From Alphaproteobacteria bacterium (GTDB taxonomy: Bacteria > Pseudomonadota > Alphaproteobacteria > UBA9219), in contig JAFALY010000004.1 in assembly GCA_019233975.1 (NCBI GenBank), positions 1 through 64,000 of the forward strand: a stretch of DNA of 64,000 bases. Direction: 5' to 3'. Below, one piece after another: positions 1 to 9,947 of the stretch (position 1 is its first letter; each line of letters starts with the position of its first letter). Below the pieces are notes generated by a model, which saw only the letters and a program-made list of their open reading frames with translations, did no database searches and was not told where the DNA came from. A program made the position numbers and the translations under genes.

Positions 1-1070
<1,070 letters not shown>

Positions 1071-1130
1071 ATCAGAGGCCAAATATCTGGCTTCATTTCT
1101 TCTGACTTATTCATTCACATCCGGCTTGAC

Positions 1131-1248
1131 GACCTGGTGGTTATGGCGGGGGATCTGCACCCGATCCCATTCCGAACTCGGACGTGAAAGCCCCCAGCGC
1201 TGATGGTACTGTGCCTTAAGGCCCGGGAGAGTAAGTCGCCGCCAGGTC
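1131..1248 (+). rRNA. rrf: 5S ribosomal RNA
   Basis: Typical bacterial 5S of about 118 nt with the conserved central run CCGATCCCATTCCGAACTCG (1161-1180). Its ends pair (GACCTGG at 1131-1137 with CCAGGTC at 1242-1248). The pairing continues outside the mature RNA (1121-1129 with 1250-1258), giving the long processing stem expected for a precursor. It lies about 60 bp after the 23S, and there is no tRNA between them or just after. Confidence 0.95.
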
Positions 1249-1321
1249 TTCAAGCCGGATGTTGAGTAATCCACACTTTTCTACGCCATACTTTTTCCTC
1301 AAAAATGTTATAAAGAGCCAA

Positions 1322-1345
1322 ACAGCCATGTAGGCTGCTTTTTGT
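1322..1345 (+). terminator. Rho-independent terminator of the rRNA operon
   Basis: A short stem CAGCC/GGCTG (1323-1327 with 1333-1337) with a five-base loop is followed by a T-rich run (1339-1345). It stands about 75 bp after the 5S rRNA and just before marC. The stem is short, so read-through into marC is possible. Confidence 0.6.
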
Positions 1346-1361
1346 GTTACAGGGGTTTTCG

Positions 1362-1985
1362 ATGCACGGTCTCATCACGCTTTTTGCCAACGCGCTGACA
1401 ACCTTGCTTGTCATTATCTCACCCATTGAAGCCGCAGCTGTTTTTGCCGGCTTGTCACCCTACTATTCAGAAGAACAATTTCGGCGCACAGCCTATCGCG
1501 CTACCTTTGTCGCTGCTGGTCTTTTGTTCTTTTTTGGCTTCTGTGGGCACGCTTTTCTTGAAAGTCTTGGCATTAGCCTGCCTGCTTTCCGTATCGCAGG
1601 CGGCATTCTGTTGTTCATCACGGCATCAAAAATGTTGTTTGGCTATCACCCTGCTCCGGATCTGGCCAAAGATACGGCCAACAAGGAGCAGACAGGGGAC
1701 ATAGCCGTTTTCCCATTGGCAATCCCCCTGCTCTCTGGTCCTGGCAGCATAACGGCCACCATCCTTTTGATGAGCCGGACACAAGACATAGCCGAAAAAA
1801 TGAGTATTTCTCTGGCATTGCTTGTGACACTTGCGGCCAGCCTTGCGTGCCTGCTGTCTGCAAGATTGTTACAACGCACGATCGGCAATAACGGTATAGA
1901 CATTATGTCACGCGTTATGGGTGTCATACTGGCCGCTATGTCCGTACAATTTGTCACTGATGGCCTGCACAGCCTGCAACTGTAA
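1362..1985 (+). CDS. MarC family integral membrane protein
   Basis: A 207-residue, very hydrophobic protein with about six membrane segments. The N-terminal segment holds a conserved Ser-Pro-Ile-Glu motif (LLVIISPIEAAAVFAGL), and a later Pro-rich segment reads FPLAIPLLSGPGSIT. Both are signatures of the MarC/UPF0056 family of inner-membrane proteins. The family's transport role is not firmly established; the older link to multiple antibiotic resistance was withdrawn. I chose the ATG at 1362 because AGGGG at 1351-1355 is well placed before it; an in-frame GTG at 1344 has no such site and lies in the rRNA terminator. It has no operon partner, since the next gene begins about 100 bp later. Confidence 0.85.
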   Translation: MHGLITLFANALTTLLVIISPIEAAAVFAGLSPYYSEEQFRRTAYRATFVAAGLLFFFGFCGHAFLESLGISLPAFRIAGGILLFITASKMLFGYHPAPDLAKDTANKEQTGDIAVFPLAIPLLSGPGSITATILLMSRTQDIAEKMSISLALLVTLAASLACLLSARLLQRTIGNNGIDIMSRVMGVILAAMSVQFVTDGLHSLQL

Positions 1986-2082
1986 CAGCTACAAGCGCGG
2001 TTCTTTTTTATCGCACCTGCGTAATACACCGGATATATAGTACTTATACAGTAAAGTAACAAATCGGTTTAGGAGGATCTTG

Positions 2083-2874
2083 ATGGGCCAGCCAACCCCC
2101 GGGCGTAAATGCATTCTGTGCTGCTGTGTTGATCCTCGTGAAAATCTGGCCCTGCTACAGCACCAGGTTAATCCATATGAGCCCTATGGCCCGCGCAGGC
2201 CCGGCGTTCTGATCCACAATACAGAAGATGGTGGCCTGTCCCAAACATTGGACCTGACTAAGGATGTCGACAAGAACACCACGATTGTTTTGCAATGCCA
2301 CCGCGATTGCGCCGCCATAGGCGGTTTTCTTGATACCTATGGCGTTCCGCACAAGAAACTAAGTTCATCCCAATTAACGTGGTGGAGAACGCATGGCGAT
2401 TTACTGGAATATGTCGTCAGCAGCACCAAGGGGTTAAATCTCGACCGCAGGCAGATCATCACGATCCTGACGAAAGCCAGCGCGATCCAGAGCATCAACA
2501 ATATATTCGAATACATTAATCGCACAAAGATGGACGCAGAACCCGGCTTTTACGCAACCTATTCCGTATCCCCGAGCCGCCCTGTGCCCAAGGATTTACC
2601 GCCAACGTCCATTGGCCTGATGGTCTTTGATCCGGCACAGATGACCTTCGTCAGCTCCTACAATGCCGGCACCAATGACGGATGCCGCATGGCCGACTTG
2701 TTTGACGAGTCTTTTGTGCCCGTCTCAGACCTCAGGATTGCAGACAGGATCGATATTAAGGCTGTCGTGAAGAACTTAATCGCCGAAGAACTAAGCGGTA
2801 CGACATCAAAGCTTATCGCGCGGCATAATCCAGCCTTAGACGGCCCAGACGTACACCCACAAAATCATAGATAA
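2083..2874 (+). CDS. Beta-carbonic-anhydrase-like protein (putative)
   Basis: 263 residues. Near the N-terminus is Cys15-x-Asp17-x-Arg19 (CVDPR), and 58 residues after Cys15 comes His73-x-x-Cys76 (HRDC). In beta-carbonic anhydrases the zinc ligands and the Asp-Arg dyad have this order and nearly this spacing (CxDSR then HxxC). The rest is not recognisable as a standard carbonic anhydrase: CCC replaces the usual residues before the motif and the C-terminal ~130 residues match nothing I know. I infer a divergent zinc protein of that fold; whether it hydrates CO2 is open. The start is set by a strong AGGAGG at 2071-2076; the overlapping TTG at 2080 is less likely. It stands alone, converging on the next gene. 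Confidence 0.55.
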   Translation: MGQPTPGRKCILCCCVDPRENLALLQHQVNPYEPYGPRRPGVLIHNTEDGGLSQTLDLTKDVDKNTTIVLQCHRDCAAIGGFLDTYGVPHKKLSSSQLTWWRTHGDLLEYVVSSTKGLNLDRRQIITILTKASAIQSINNIFEYINRTKMDAEPGFYATYSVSPSRPVPKDLPPTSIGLMVFDPAQMTFVSSYNAGTNDGCRMADLFDESFVPVSDLRIADRIDIKAVVKNLIAEELSGTTSKLIARHNPALDGPDVHPQNHR

Positions 2875-2905
2875 GTCTAAACCACTAGTTATCGCTGAAG
2901 GACGC

Positions 2906-5900
2906 TCAGTTCGCCTTGACGTCGATACGCTCCGGGTCACCACTGGGCACATTACCGCCCAAGGCACGCACATCAATGCGGCTGCTGGACACCCCTTTGG
3001 TCGTCAGATAGTCGCGTACCGCTAAGGCGCGCGACAGCGAGATACGACGCGCATCGCGCGGTGTAACTCCCTGCCCTGTACCTGCGTAGGCTGTCAGCGT
3101 AATACGCACGGCCGAGCTTTGCTTCAGGAATGACACAAGCCCGTCAAGTGTAGGTACCTGCGCATTATCAAAGTTCTCAACGCCTGTCTGGAAACTGATG
3201 GTGCTATAGGCATCCGGCAGAACGACATGGTTTCCTGCAATCAGATTGCCTTGATCATCATAGCCGGCGGGGCGCAATGCCGGGCTGGGTTGCAGCGTAT
3301 CCCGCACAGGTGGTGGCGTGACTTCTTGTGTTTCAGCGGGCAGATCCGGCATTTGCGGAGGCACCATATGAGCGGTCGCATCCATGCTTGGCACGGCAGG
3401 CAGTGTGCCCGTATCAAGCGGTTGCAGCGTGCCAGAGGTCAGTTTCGGCGTAACCAGGGCACTGCCTTTAACAACGGGAACCGGTGCGATCTGCGGCGCG
3501 GACAGTTCCGGAGACAACGGCGTTACCAATGATGGCAAGGCGCCAACTTTATCGGTGCCAGCCAAGGGAGCTACGCAACCAACCGCACTACCACCGTTGA
3601 CGCCGGAGCAGCTCCAGGTCCACGGGCCATGCCCACTTACCGCACTGGCAATGCCGGCGTCACAAAGACCACTGCGCGGCATAACGAGGGTCGTCACGCC
3701 ATTGGCCGTACCACAAGCACCGGATATGGGTTCAGGCGGTTGCAAAGGCGCGGTGCAACTGACCGTCATGCCGCCATTTTCACCCAAGCAGTTCCAATTC
3801 CACGGTCCATTGCCGCTGGTCGGCGTAGATGTCCCGGTCGCACACAAATTATCCATCGGCTGTACAATCTGTGCGACGCCATTTGCTCCACCACAGAGGC
3901 CGTTGATAGCCGGTCCGGGCGGCGGCGGGGCGACGGGGCTATTACGTTGGGCCGAGCATGAGCTGGCAACGCCGCCATTTGCGCCCGAACAGGTCCAAGT
4001 CCATGGGCCATCACCATACACGGCGCTGGGGACACCTGAATCGCACAGGTTCTGGCTCGGCGCGCCGGTTGTGTTGCCGTTTGCGGCGGCACCACATATA
4101 CCATCAACCCTTACCTGAGCCTGCGAAGCGGCTGAGCAACTGCTGCTCGCACCACCGCCGGTGCCGACGCATGACCACAACCACGGGCCATCACCTTGGA
4201 CTTCGGTCGCAGTGCCCGCAGCACACAGGCCTGATACTGGCACGGCCTTTTGCGACGTGCCATTAGCGGTGCCACATTGGCCGTCTGTCAACTTATCGGC
4301 CTGACATTCAACTTTTGATTTAGCCTTGCTGCAGGTCCAGTTCCATGGACCGCCGCCACGTACTGCGCCAGCCTTGCCAACCGAGCAAAGACCGTCCAAC
4401 GGTGCTTCTTGTGTGCTGTGTCCCGCAGATGGCCCGCAAGTCGCAGTAACTTCTGGAACTGGTGCGGCCAGTGCCGCAGCCTTTGTTGCATTTGCCGTGC
4501 TTTGGACTGAGGCGCGCGGCGCCGCCGATGGCGTAACCAGTCCATCAGCATCAACACCCGTGGGGGTAAGTGTTGCACAGGCGGACTGATGCCCGGCATT
4601 ATCGCTGCACGTCCACGCCCATGGGCCTTCGCCTGCCACAGCACTTGCCGTACCATTTTTGCATAGGCCATAGGTTGGCGCACTGAAGGCCACCATTTCC
4701 GCAGCACCACCACAAAGATCTGATACCGTTGTTGGCGCAGGTTGTGTTGACGCTGCAGATGCCGTTGCAGTTTGCGGCTGCGTGGCAGGTATTTTAGCGG
4801 CATCAGCCACAGGAGCAGCAACAGCTTGTTGAACAGGTGCCGTGCAGCTTTCGATATCACCACCGTCGGTTCCCGAACAATCCCATGTCCACGGACCAGC
4901 GCCAACAACCCGGCTTGCCTTACCGCTTGCACACAATTCACCCTTGGGTGCTGAGACAACAGTCACGCCGTTTGCCGCACCGCAGATACCGCTGAGGCTC
5001 GCACGCGCTTCACACGTAACGGACGAGCCGCCGCCAACACCTGTACAAGTCCAATTCCACGGCCCCGTACCATTAACTGCAGACGCTTCACCAACGCTGC
5101 AAAGATTTTCCAATGGCTGCTGCTTATGGCCAACCGTCGTAGCGGCGCCACATACAGCGTTAAGCCTGGGCGTCGCCGCACAAGTGTTGGCTTGCCCACC
5201 ATATAATCCTGAGCAAGTCCAGTTCCACGGGCCGGTGCCTGTTACCGCGCTGGCATAACCCGCAGCGCAAAGGTCATGCGTCGGCATAGTCGACGATCCT
5301 GTACTGGACGCCGTGCCGCAAATGCCGTCTGTCTTATGTGGCGCCGAGCACGCCGCCGCCGCGCCGCCGTTTTTGCCAGAACAAGCCCATGACCAAGGGC
5401 CACTGCCGTTAACGCGGCTGGGCACACCATGGTCGCAAAGACCGGTTGCCGGGGTAGCCCCCGCCGGTTGTCCTGAAGCAATACCGCACTGGCCGTCTTC
5501 AACATCAATCTGCAATTCTTGGCGCACACGCTCAGAACGGGAACGGGCATAGGCGGCGACGTTGCCGACAGGTGCCGCACAACTGACGCTCATGCCGCCG
5601 TTTACACCTGCACAACTCCAATGCCACGGGCCTTCGCCGGCTACGTCGCTTGCTGTGCCGCTTGCACAAAGTTCAGTCAAAGGCTTTACAGTCGCAGCCA
5701 GACCGTTGGCGGTGCCACAGCTTGCGGCACGCGGCCCTGTCGTCAATTCTTCATTCGTCGCCTGTGCAATAGCGGCTTGCGCTGGTATCGCAGCACCTTC
5801 ATTGTCACCCGTTGCCTGCAAATTTACAGGTTGGTCAAAGCCTGCCATGCCCACATTGCTGGATGGTGTGGCTGGCGCTGCGCCAGTGTTCTGTATGGCT

Positions 5901-6568
5901 TCGTTCATGGCGCGATCAACTGCTTCCGAACCGCCACAGCTATTGGCAACCAGTACATCCTGCTTTGCGCCGGACGGGCAAATGGTGCGCGTTTCACCGT
6001 TTACATAACCGTTTATGCTGTCGGGGTATCCGGCCTCGGCACATGTCTTCGTCCATGTTGTGATGTGTGGCACGCAACTGCCCTGATTATCATCGCTTAC
6101 ATACTGGGCTGCAGGCGCTTCTTCGCTAGGCGCGCTTGCCATATCTAGAGACGCGGCGGCAGGCACAGGCACATTCGCCAAGCTGGGGGCCGCCAAGGCT
6201 CCCGACGAGGGAGACTGAATGGCCGACTTCATGCCTTGCAGCATCATGCTGCTGGTGGCGCCCGTCTGGCTGGTTTTGGATAATGCAGGTGCACCAAGCG
6301 AAGCCGGGGCGGACGTGGCCACACCACCGGCCGTGATATCCGGCAATGCGGTCTTTGGCTGCGTCTTCGGTTTCAGAATGTCTTTGAGTGACAGCTGGCC
6401 GGCGGATAGAGGATGGCTTGCCTGATCCGCACCGTTGTCGGTGTAAACCTGTACGGCGTCATCAGCCTGCGTTGTGCCTACTGGCAGCGCGGACATCAAT
6501 GACGTCAGAATTGCGAGAACGGCGCAACGTGCGAATGATGTAAATCTCAGGACAACAGGCTTGGACAT
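2906..6568 (-). CDS. Giant cell-envelope protein: Cys-rich GPW repeats plus OmpA-like C-terminal domain
   Basis: About 1220 residues, secreted: a signal peptide with the hydrophobic run CAVLAILTSLMSALPVG is followed by TQA-DD as likely cleavage site. After a Ser/Ala/Pro-rich linker the protein carries eleven copies of a ~50-residue unit with four cysteines: CGxAxG, then LCxxGxxSxVxGxGPWxWxCxGxxGG and a final C before Ala-Pro. A second Pro-rich linker leads to an OmpA-like peptidoglycan-binding domain in the last ~110 residues (ARRISLSRALAVRDYL, then RIDVRALG). Family knowledge: the OmpA domain tethers proteins to peptidoglycan. Inference: the disulfide-rich repeats extend to or beyond the surface. 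Start at 6568 was chosen for the signal peptide; in-frame upstream starts reach 6646 but would bury it. Confidence 0.8.
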   Translation of the reverse strand: MSKPVVLRFTSFARCAVLAILTSLMSALPVGTTQADDAVQVYTDNGADQASHPLSAGQLSLKDILKPKTQPKTALPDITAGGVATSAPASLGAPALSKTSQTGATSSMMLQGMKSAIQSPSSGALAAPSLANVPVPAAASLDMASAPSEEAPAAQYVSDDNQGSCVPHITTWTKTCAEAGYPDSINGYVNGETRTICPSGAKQDVLVANSCGGSEAVDRAMNEAIQNTGAAPATPSSNVGMAGFDQPVNLQATGDNEGAAIPAQAAIAQATNEELTTGPRAASCGTANGLAATVKPLTELCASGTASDVAGEGPWHWSCAGVNGGMSVSCAAPVGNVAAYARSRSERVRQELQIDVEDGQCGIASGQPAGATPATGLCDHGVPSRVNGSGPWSWACSGKNGGAAAACSAPHKTDGICGTASSTGSSTMPTHDLCAAGYASAVTGTGPWNWTCSGLYGGQANTCAATPRLNAVCGAATTVGHKQQPLENLCSVGEASAVNGTGPWNWTCTGVGGGSSVTCEARASLSGICGAANGVTVVSAPKGELCASGKASRVVGAGPWTWDCSGTDGGDIESCTAPVQQAVAAPVADAAKIPATQPQTATASAASTQPAPTTVSDLCGGAAEMVAFSAPTYGLCKNGTASAVAGEGPWAWTCSDNAGHQSACATLTPTGVDADGLVTPSAAPRASVQSTANATKAAALAAPVPEVTATCGPSAGHSTQEAPLDGLCSVGKAGAVRGGGPWNWTCSKAKSKVECQADKLTDGQCGTANGTSQKAVPVSGLCAAGTATEVQGDGPWLWSCVGTGGGASSSCSAASQAQVRVDGICGAAANGNTTGAPSQNLCDSGVPSAVYGDGPWTWTCSGANGGVASSCSAQRNSPVAPPPPGPAINGLCGGANGVAQIVQPMDNLCATGTSTPTSGNGPWNWNCLGENGGMTVSCTAPLQPPEPISGACGTANGVTTLVMPRSGLCDAGIASAVSGHGPWTWSCSGVNGGSAVGCVAPLAGTDKVGALPSLVTPLSPELSAPQIAPVPVVKGSALVTPKLTSGTLQPLDTGTLPAVPSMDATAHMVPPQMPDLPAETQEVTPPPVRDTLQPSPALRPAGYDDQGNLIAGNHVVLPDAYSTISFQTGVENFDNAQVPTLDGLVSFLKQSSAVRITLTAYAGTGQGVTPRDARRISLSRALAVRDYLTTKGVSSSRIDVRALGGNVPSGDPERIDVKAN

Positions 6569-6672
6569 GAGCGGAATCACGGGCATGAGAACGACAAACT
6601 CGCTACGAATCGACGGTCTAAACGTTTTACCCGCAAGAAACGCCACAGTCGATAGAAAACAATCGCTTAGAG

Positions 6673-7470
6673 TTAGGCCTTGCGTAGCAAATCCACCAGC
6701 GTGGCATGAATGCCCTGGTTCGTTGCAATTATGTTTCCATCGGCAACGGGCTGCTTGGTTGTATCCACAGGCACAACAAAGCCGCCGGCTTCCTTAACCA
6801 GCAAAATGCCAGCGGCGACATCATGGGTGCCCAGCCCCTCTTCCCAATAGCCGTCAAACCGACCGGCAGCCACATAGGCCAGATCAAGCGCTGCGGAACC
6901 AAAGCGACGAATGCCCGATACCTGCGACATAATGGTGGCTAATTTCTCAATATAACGGGGCTGACGCGCCACCGTACCCTTGAATGGCGTCCCGGTAGCG
7001 ATCAGGCAATCAGCCAGATCCGAGCGGGAGGAAACGCGCAAACGCTTGTTGTTCAGGTAAGCACCAACGCCTTTTTCAGCCACAAACATTTCATCTTTTG
7101 CCGCGTCATAAACAACGCCAGCGATAACTTCACCTTCGCGCTCGGCTGCGATGGAAATAGCCCAATGCGGCACAGCGTGCAGGAAGTTTGTTGTCCCATC
7201 CAACGGGTCGATGATCCAACGCTCGGATTTTCCGGAGGTGTCAGGCGCGCTGTCTTTTTCTTCTGCCAGAAAGCCGAAATTCGGGCGGGCTTTACCAAGT
7301 TCTTCGCGTAAAATACGCTGTGCTTGCATATCGGCGGTGCTGACAAAATCAGCCGGACCTTTGCGGGATATCTGTAGATGTTCGACTTCGCCGAAGTCAC
7401 GCTTCAACGACTTGGCAGCCTTATCGGCAGCCTTAACCATGACATTCAAAAGAGCGGAACGAAGAGCCAT
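6673..7470 (-). CDS. suhB: Inositol-1-monophosphatase family protein (SuhB-like)
   Basis: 265 residues with the metal-binding signatures of the inositol monophosphatase superfamily: Glu70-Glu71 (LAEEKD), the central WIIDPLDGTTNF motif at about 85-96, and a C-terminal Asp217 in THDVAAG. In most relatives the residue before that Asp is Trp (WDxAAG); here it is His. It would hydrolyse inositol-1-phosphate or related sugar phosphates; bacterial SuhB also takes part in rRNA transcription antitermination. It follows efp on the same strand after 5 bp, so the two are very probably co-transcribed. Confidence 0.88.
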   Translation of the reverse strand: MALRSALLNVMVKAADKAAKSLKRDFGEVEHLQISRKGPADFVSTADMQAQRILREELGKARPNFGFLAEEKDSAPDTSGKSERWIIDPLDGTTNFLHAVPHWAISIAAEREGEVIAGVVYDAAKDEMFVAEKGVGAYLNNKRLRVSSRSDLADCLIATGTPFKGTVARQPRYIEKLATIMSQVSGIRRFGSAALDLAYVAAGRFDGYWEEGLGTHDVAAGILLVKEAGGFVVPVDTTKQPVADGNIIATNQGIHATLVDLLRKA

Positions 7471-7475
7471 TAGTC

Positions 7476-8042
7476 TTAGTCCCGCGCGCGTTCGATGTAG
7501 CTGGAGTCGCTGGTGTTCACGACAATGCGCGTACCGGCTTCGATGAAAGGCGGCACCATAACCTTGACGCCGTTCGACAGCTTGGCAGGCTTATAGGACG
7601 ACGAAGCTGTCTGGCCTTTAACGACAGGATCAGCTTCGACGATTTCCAGCGTAACTGTCGCAGGCAATTCGACCGACAAGGCAGCGCCTTCATAGGTTTG
7701 AATATTGCAAACCATGCCTTCCTGCAGGAAGACAACCGGGTCACCAATAACGTCCTTTGGCACGATCAGCTGTTCATAGCTGACTTGATCCATAAAGGTG
7801 TAGTCATCGTCTGTTACAAACAGGAACTGCATTTCGTGGTCGTGCAACTGGACGCGCTCAACCGTTTCCTGAGTCCTGAAACGCACATTGGTTTTGACGC
7901 CCGTGCGCACATCACGCATTTCGACCTGTACAACCGCGGCGCCCTTGCCCGGGATCATAATTTCGCTTTTCAAAACACTCCAAAGCTTACCGTTGTAATC
8001 AACGACGTGGCCCTTGCGTATTGTATTGGCATCAACCTGCAT
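7476..8042 (-). CDS. efp: Elongation factor P
   Basis: 188 residues, the usual length. The N-terminal KOW-like domain has the loop PGKG with Lys33, matching the position modified in EF-P (Lys34 in E. coli), followed by two OB-fold domains. EF-P enters the ribosomal E site and relieves stalling at polyproline. A Lys with this loop fits beta-lysylation by EpmA, but no epmA or epmB is in the window. First gene of an efp-suhB pair. Confidence 0.96.
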   Translation of the reverse strand: MQVDANTIRKGHVVDYNGKLWSVLKSEIMIPGKGAAVVQVEMRDVRTGVKTNVRFRTQETVERVQLHDHEMQFLFVTDDDYTFMDQVSYEQLIVPKDVIGDPVVFLQEGMVCNIQTYEGAALSVELPATVTLEIVEADPVVKGQTASSSYKPAKLSNGVKVMVPPFIEAGTRIVVNTSDSSYIERARD

Positions 8043-8070
8043 CTTAGTTCCTCAGTAAAAGCAGAAAATT

Positions 8071-8232
8071 CAGGTAGTTAGAGGCCTCCTGAATCGTCAT
8101 TAGCGCCCCTTTTTGTGAGCAAAATAATGAAAAGTCAACAACTTAACTACGTTAACGCTGTGCTGCGCATATTAAGGAGTATTTCACCAGATTAGATTAA
8201 AGTTTAATCAGAATAGGTAGGACTAACTACCT
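8071..8232. promoter_or_regulatory. Divergent control region with several perfect dyads (efp / orphan gene)
   Basis: Between efp (minus) and the orphan gene at 8256 (plus). GATTAAAGTTTAATC (8195-8209) is a perfect dyad, closely followed by the hairpin-forming AGGTAG-GACTAA-CTACCT (8215-8232). An 11-bp element, CAGGTAGTTAG at 8071-8081, recurs in exact inverted form at 8223-8233. Such repeated dyads look like operator sites for a dimeric regulator, or an RNA hairpin just upstream of the 8256 start. The binding protein is unknown. Confidence 0.4.
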
Positions 8233-8255
8233 GTAATGCGAGGACATAAGAGGTC

Positions 8256-8672
8256 ATGGTTCAGGAAGTACGTAAGATAATGCTGTCTTATGAAGAGCTG
8301 ACTTCAGCCTTTGACATGTATGCTCGCGATCACGAAGGATTTCTCCCCAACGGCAAAATTGTTGGCTGTGATGTTAACGCAGACGGTACCGTAACCGTTA
8401 ACCTGCAACAAACATTTGGTATAGAGCGGCGTGTCACCAGTTTCGTGTTCCGCGATATGGATGTCCTGAAGCCGTTAATACATTTCTGTATCACCACGAA
8501 CATCATGCTGCCGCGCAGCGGTAGAAAGTCTTATGCCGTCATCAGCGGATCACCCACACTCGCCATTTCGCTGAATATAACGGTTAATGTTGAGGATTCA
8601 TTCGTGCCGATGAATGTCGCCCATATCAAGGAACTCGCCGCAGTGAAATCAGTCCTGGCAGGAGCAAAATGA
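8256..8672 (+). CDS. Hypothetical protein
   Basis: 138 residues, not recognised. It has no signal peptide or membrane segment. The N-terminal part reads as helix (YEELTSAFDMYARDH), followed by a strand-rich middle (DVNADGTVTVNLQQTF) and a second strand-rich part. An alternative ATG lies at 8280 (MLSYEEL). A GAGG-type sequence precedes 8256. Its upstream region is rich in inverted repeats (see that entry). It converges on rnd with a 7-bp gap. Codon use looks like that of the neighbours. Confidence 0.6.
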   Translation: MVQEVRKIMLSYEELTSAFDMYARDHEGFLPNGKIVGCDVNADGTVTVNLQQTFGIERRVTSFVFRDMDVLKPLIHFCITTNIMLPRSGRKSYAVISGSPTLAISLNITVNVEDSFVPMNVAHIKELAAVKSVLAGAK

Positions 8673-8679
8673 TGGTTGG

Positions 8680-9846
8680 TTATAGTTTGGTGATGCTAAG
8701 TTTCTTCTTGTTCAATCCCATGCTCAGCTTGCCGCTCTTAAGCAAAAGAGCCTGCTGCCCAAAAAGATCGTAACGCCAGCCCCTTAATGCGGCCGTATCA
8801 GCCTGGTCATCCGTCGCTATTTTCTCAAGATCATCAGTCGTAGCGATCAGTTTCGCGGCGACGTCATTTTCATCCGCAACATGACGCAGCAAAACCTTCA
8901 GAAGATCGATAACAGCCCCCGAACCCTGCGGCGTTGTGCGTTTTGGCTCGCCCACCGGGCATTTATCTAAAGGGATTGCGAGCGCACGTTGAACGGCCTC
9001 CAGAACCTCTTTACCCTGGCGGCTATCCGCAAACCCCTGCCCCAAGCCACGAATACGCGCCAGATCCCGTGCGCTTTCTGGCGGGTGATAGGCGATTTCC
9101 ATTACAGATTCATCGCGCATCACACGGCCGCGCGGCACATTAATGCGTTGCGCCTCCAGTTCCCGCCAGGCGGCAAGTTCTTTCAACAAAGCACGTAATT
9201 TTGGCTTATCGGCACGCCATTTGAAACGTTTCCAGACTTCCGATGGTTCAATGTGATATGTATCGACTGAAGTCAGATCCGCCATTTCTTCGGAAACCCA
9301 GCTTTCGCGGCCAGATTTCTGCAACCGCTCATGCAGCTTTGCGTACACCACGCGCAGATGGCTGACATCCGCCAGTGCATAATCGATCTGCTTGTCCGTC
9401 AGGGGGCGCGACGCCCAATCCGTAAACCGGCTGGATTTATCGATTTTGGCGTTAGCCAACTGTCCGGCCAGCGTTTCATAACTGGCTGCCTCACCAAAGC
9501 CGCAGACCATGGCGGCCACTTGTGTGTCAAACATCGGTGTCGGAACTTTACCGGTCAGGTTGTAAAAAATCTCAATATCCTGCCGTGCTGCGTGAAATAC
9601 CTTCAAAACACTTGCGTTTTGCAAAAGCTCGAACAACGGCGACAGGTCAATGCCTTCGGCCAGGGGGTCAACCGCGACCGTTTCCTCGGGGCCACCCAGC
9701 TGGATAAGGCATAGTTTGGGCCAATATGTCCGTTCCCGCATAAATTCGGTATCGACGGTCACAAACTCGGTCTGGCGGTGCGCGTCACAAAAGGCCGCAA
9801 GGGCGGCGGTAGTCGTAATCATTGTCATTCGGCTTTCATAAGCCAT
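8680..9846 (-). CDS. rnd: Ribonuclease D
   Basis: Up to 388 residues. The DEDD exonuclease motifs are visible: VDTEF near the start (Exo I), a DTQ motif in mid-domain (Exo II) and YALADV (Exo III, Tyr-x3-Asp). A C-terminal HRDC-type helical domain follows. RNase D trims the 3' ends of tRNA precursors and other structured RNAs. The natural start is probably one of the later in-frame ATGs (9828 or 9822), because the family usually begins a few residues before ITTTAALAAF; none has a clear ribosome-binding site. Divergent from aspS. Confidence 0.92.
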   Translation of the reverse strand: MAYESRMTMITTTAALAAFCDAHRQTEFVTVDTEFMRERTYWPKLCLIQLGGPEETVAVDPLAEGIDLSPLFELLQNASVLKVFHAARQDIEIFYNLTGKVPTPMFDTQVAAMVCGFGEAASYETLAGQLANAKIDKSSRFTDWASRPLTDKQIDYALADVSHLRVVYAKLHERLQKSGRESWVSEEMADLTSVDTYHIEPSEVWKRFKWRADKPKLRALLKELAAWRELEAQRINVPRGRVMRDESVMEIAYHPPESARDLARIRGLGQGFADSRQGKEVLEAVQRALAIPLDKCPVGEPKRTTPQGSGAVIDLLKVLLRHVADENDVAAKLIATTDDLEKIATDDQADTAALRGWRYDLFGQQALLLKSGKLSMGLNKKKLSITKL

Positions 9847-9947
9847 TCTGATAGTTATGACAACAAGTGGCTGTGCAGGATGATGCTTGCACCGCTGCGA
9901 TCCCGCCGCTAATCTGCGTGGAAACGACTGTTTTCAATGGAAATAAC

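Noticed and set aside
1071-1130. tRNA genes in the 23S-5S spacer
   Set aside because: The spacer is only about 60 bp and holds no cloverleaf-capable sequence.
1344-1361. GTG at 1344 as marC start
   Set aside because: It overlaps the terminator and lacks a ribosome-binding site; ATG 1362 has AGGGG before it.
3384-4959. Long open frames on the plus strand and in other frames inside the OmpA-repeat gene
   Set aside because: They mirror the repeated, GC-biased coding frame; no start site, no recognisable protein, and the minus-strand frame explains the sequence fully.
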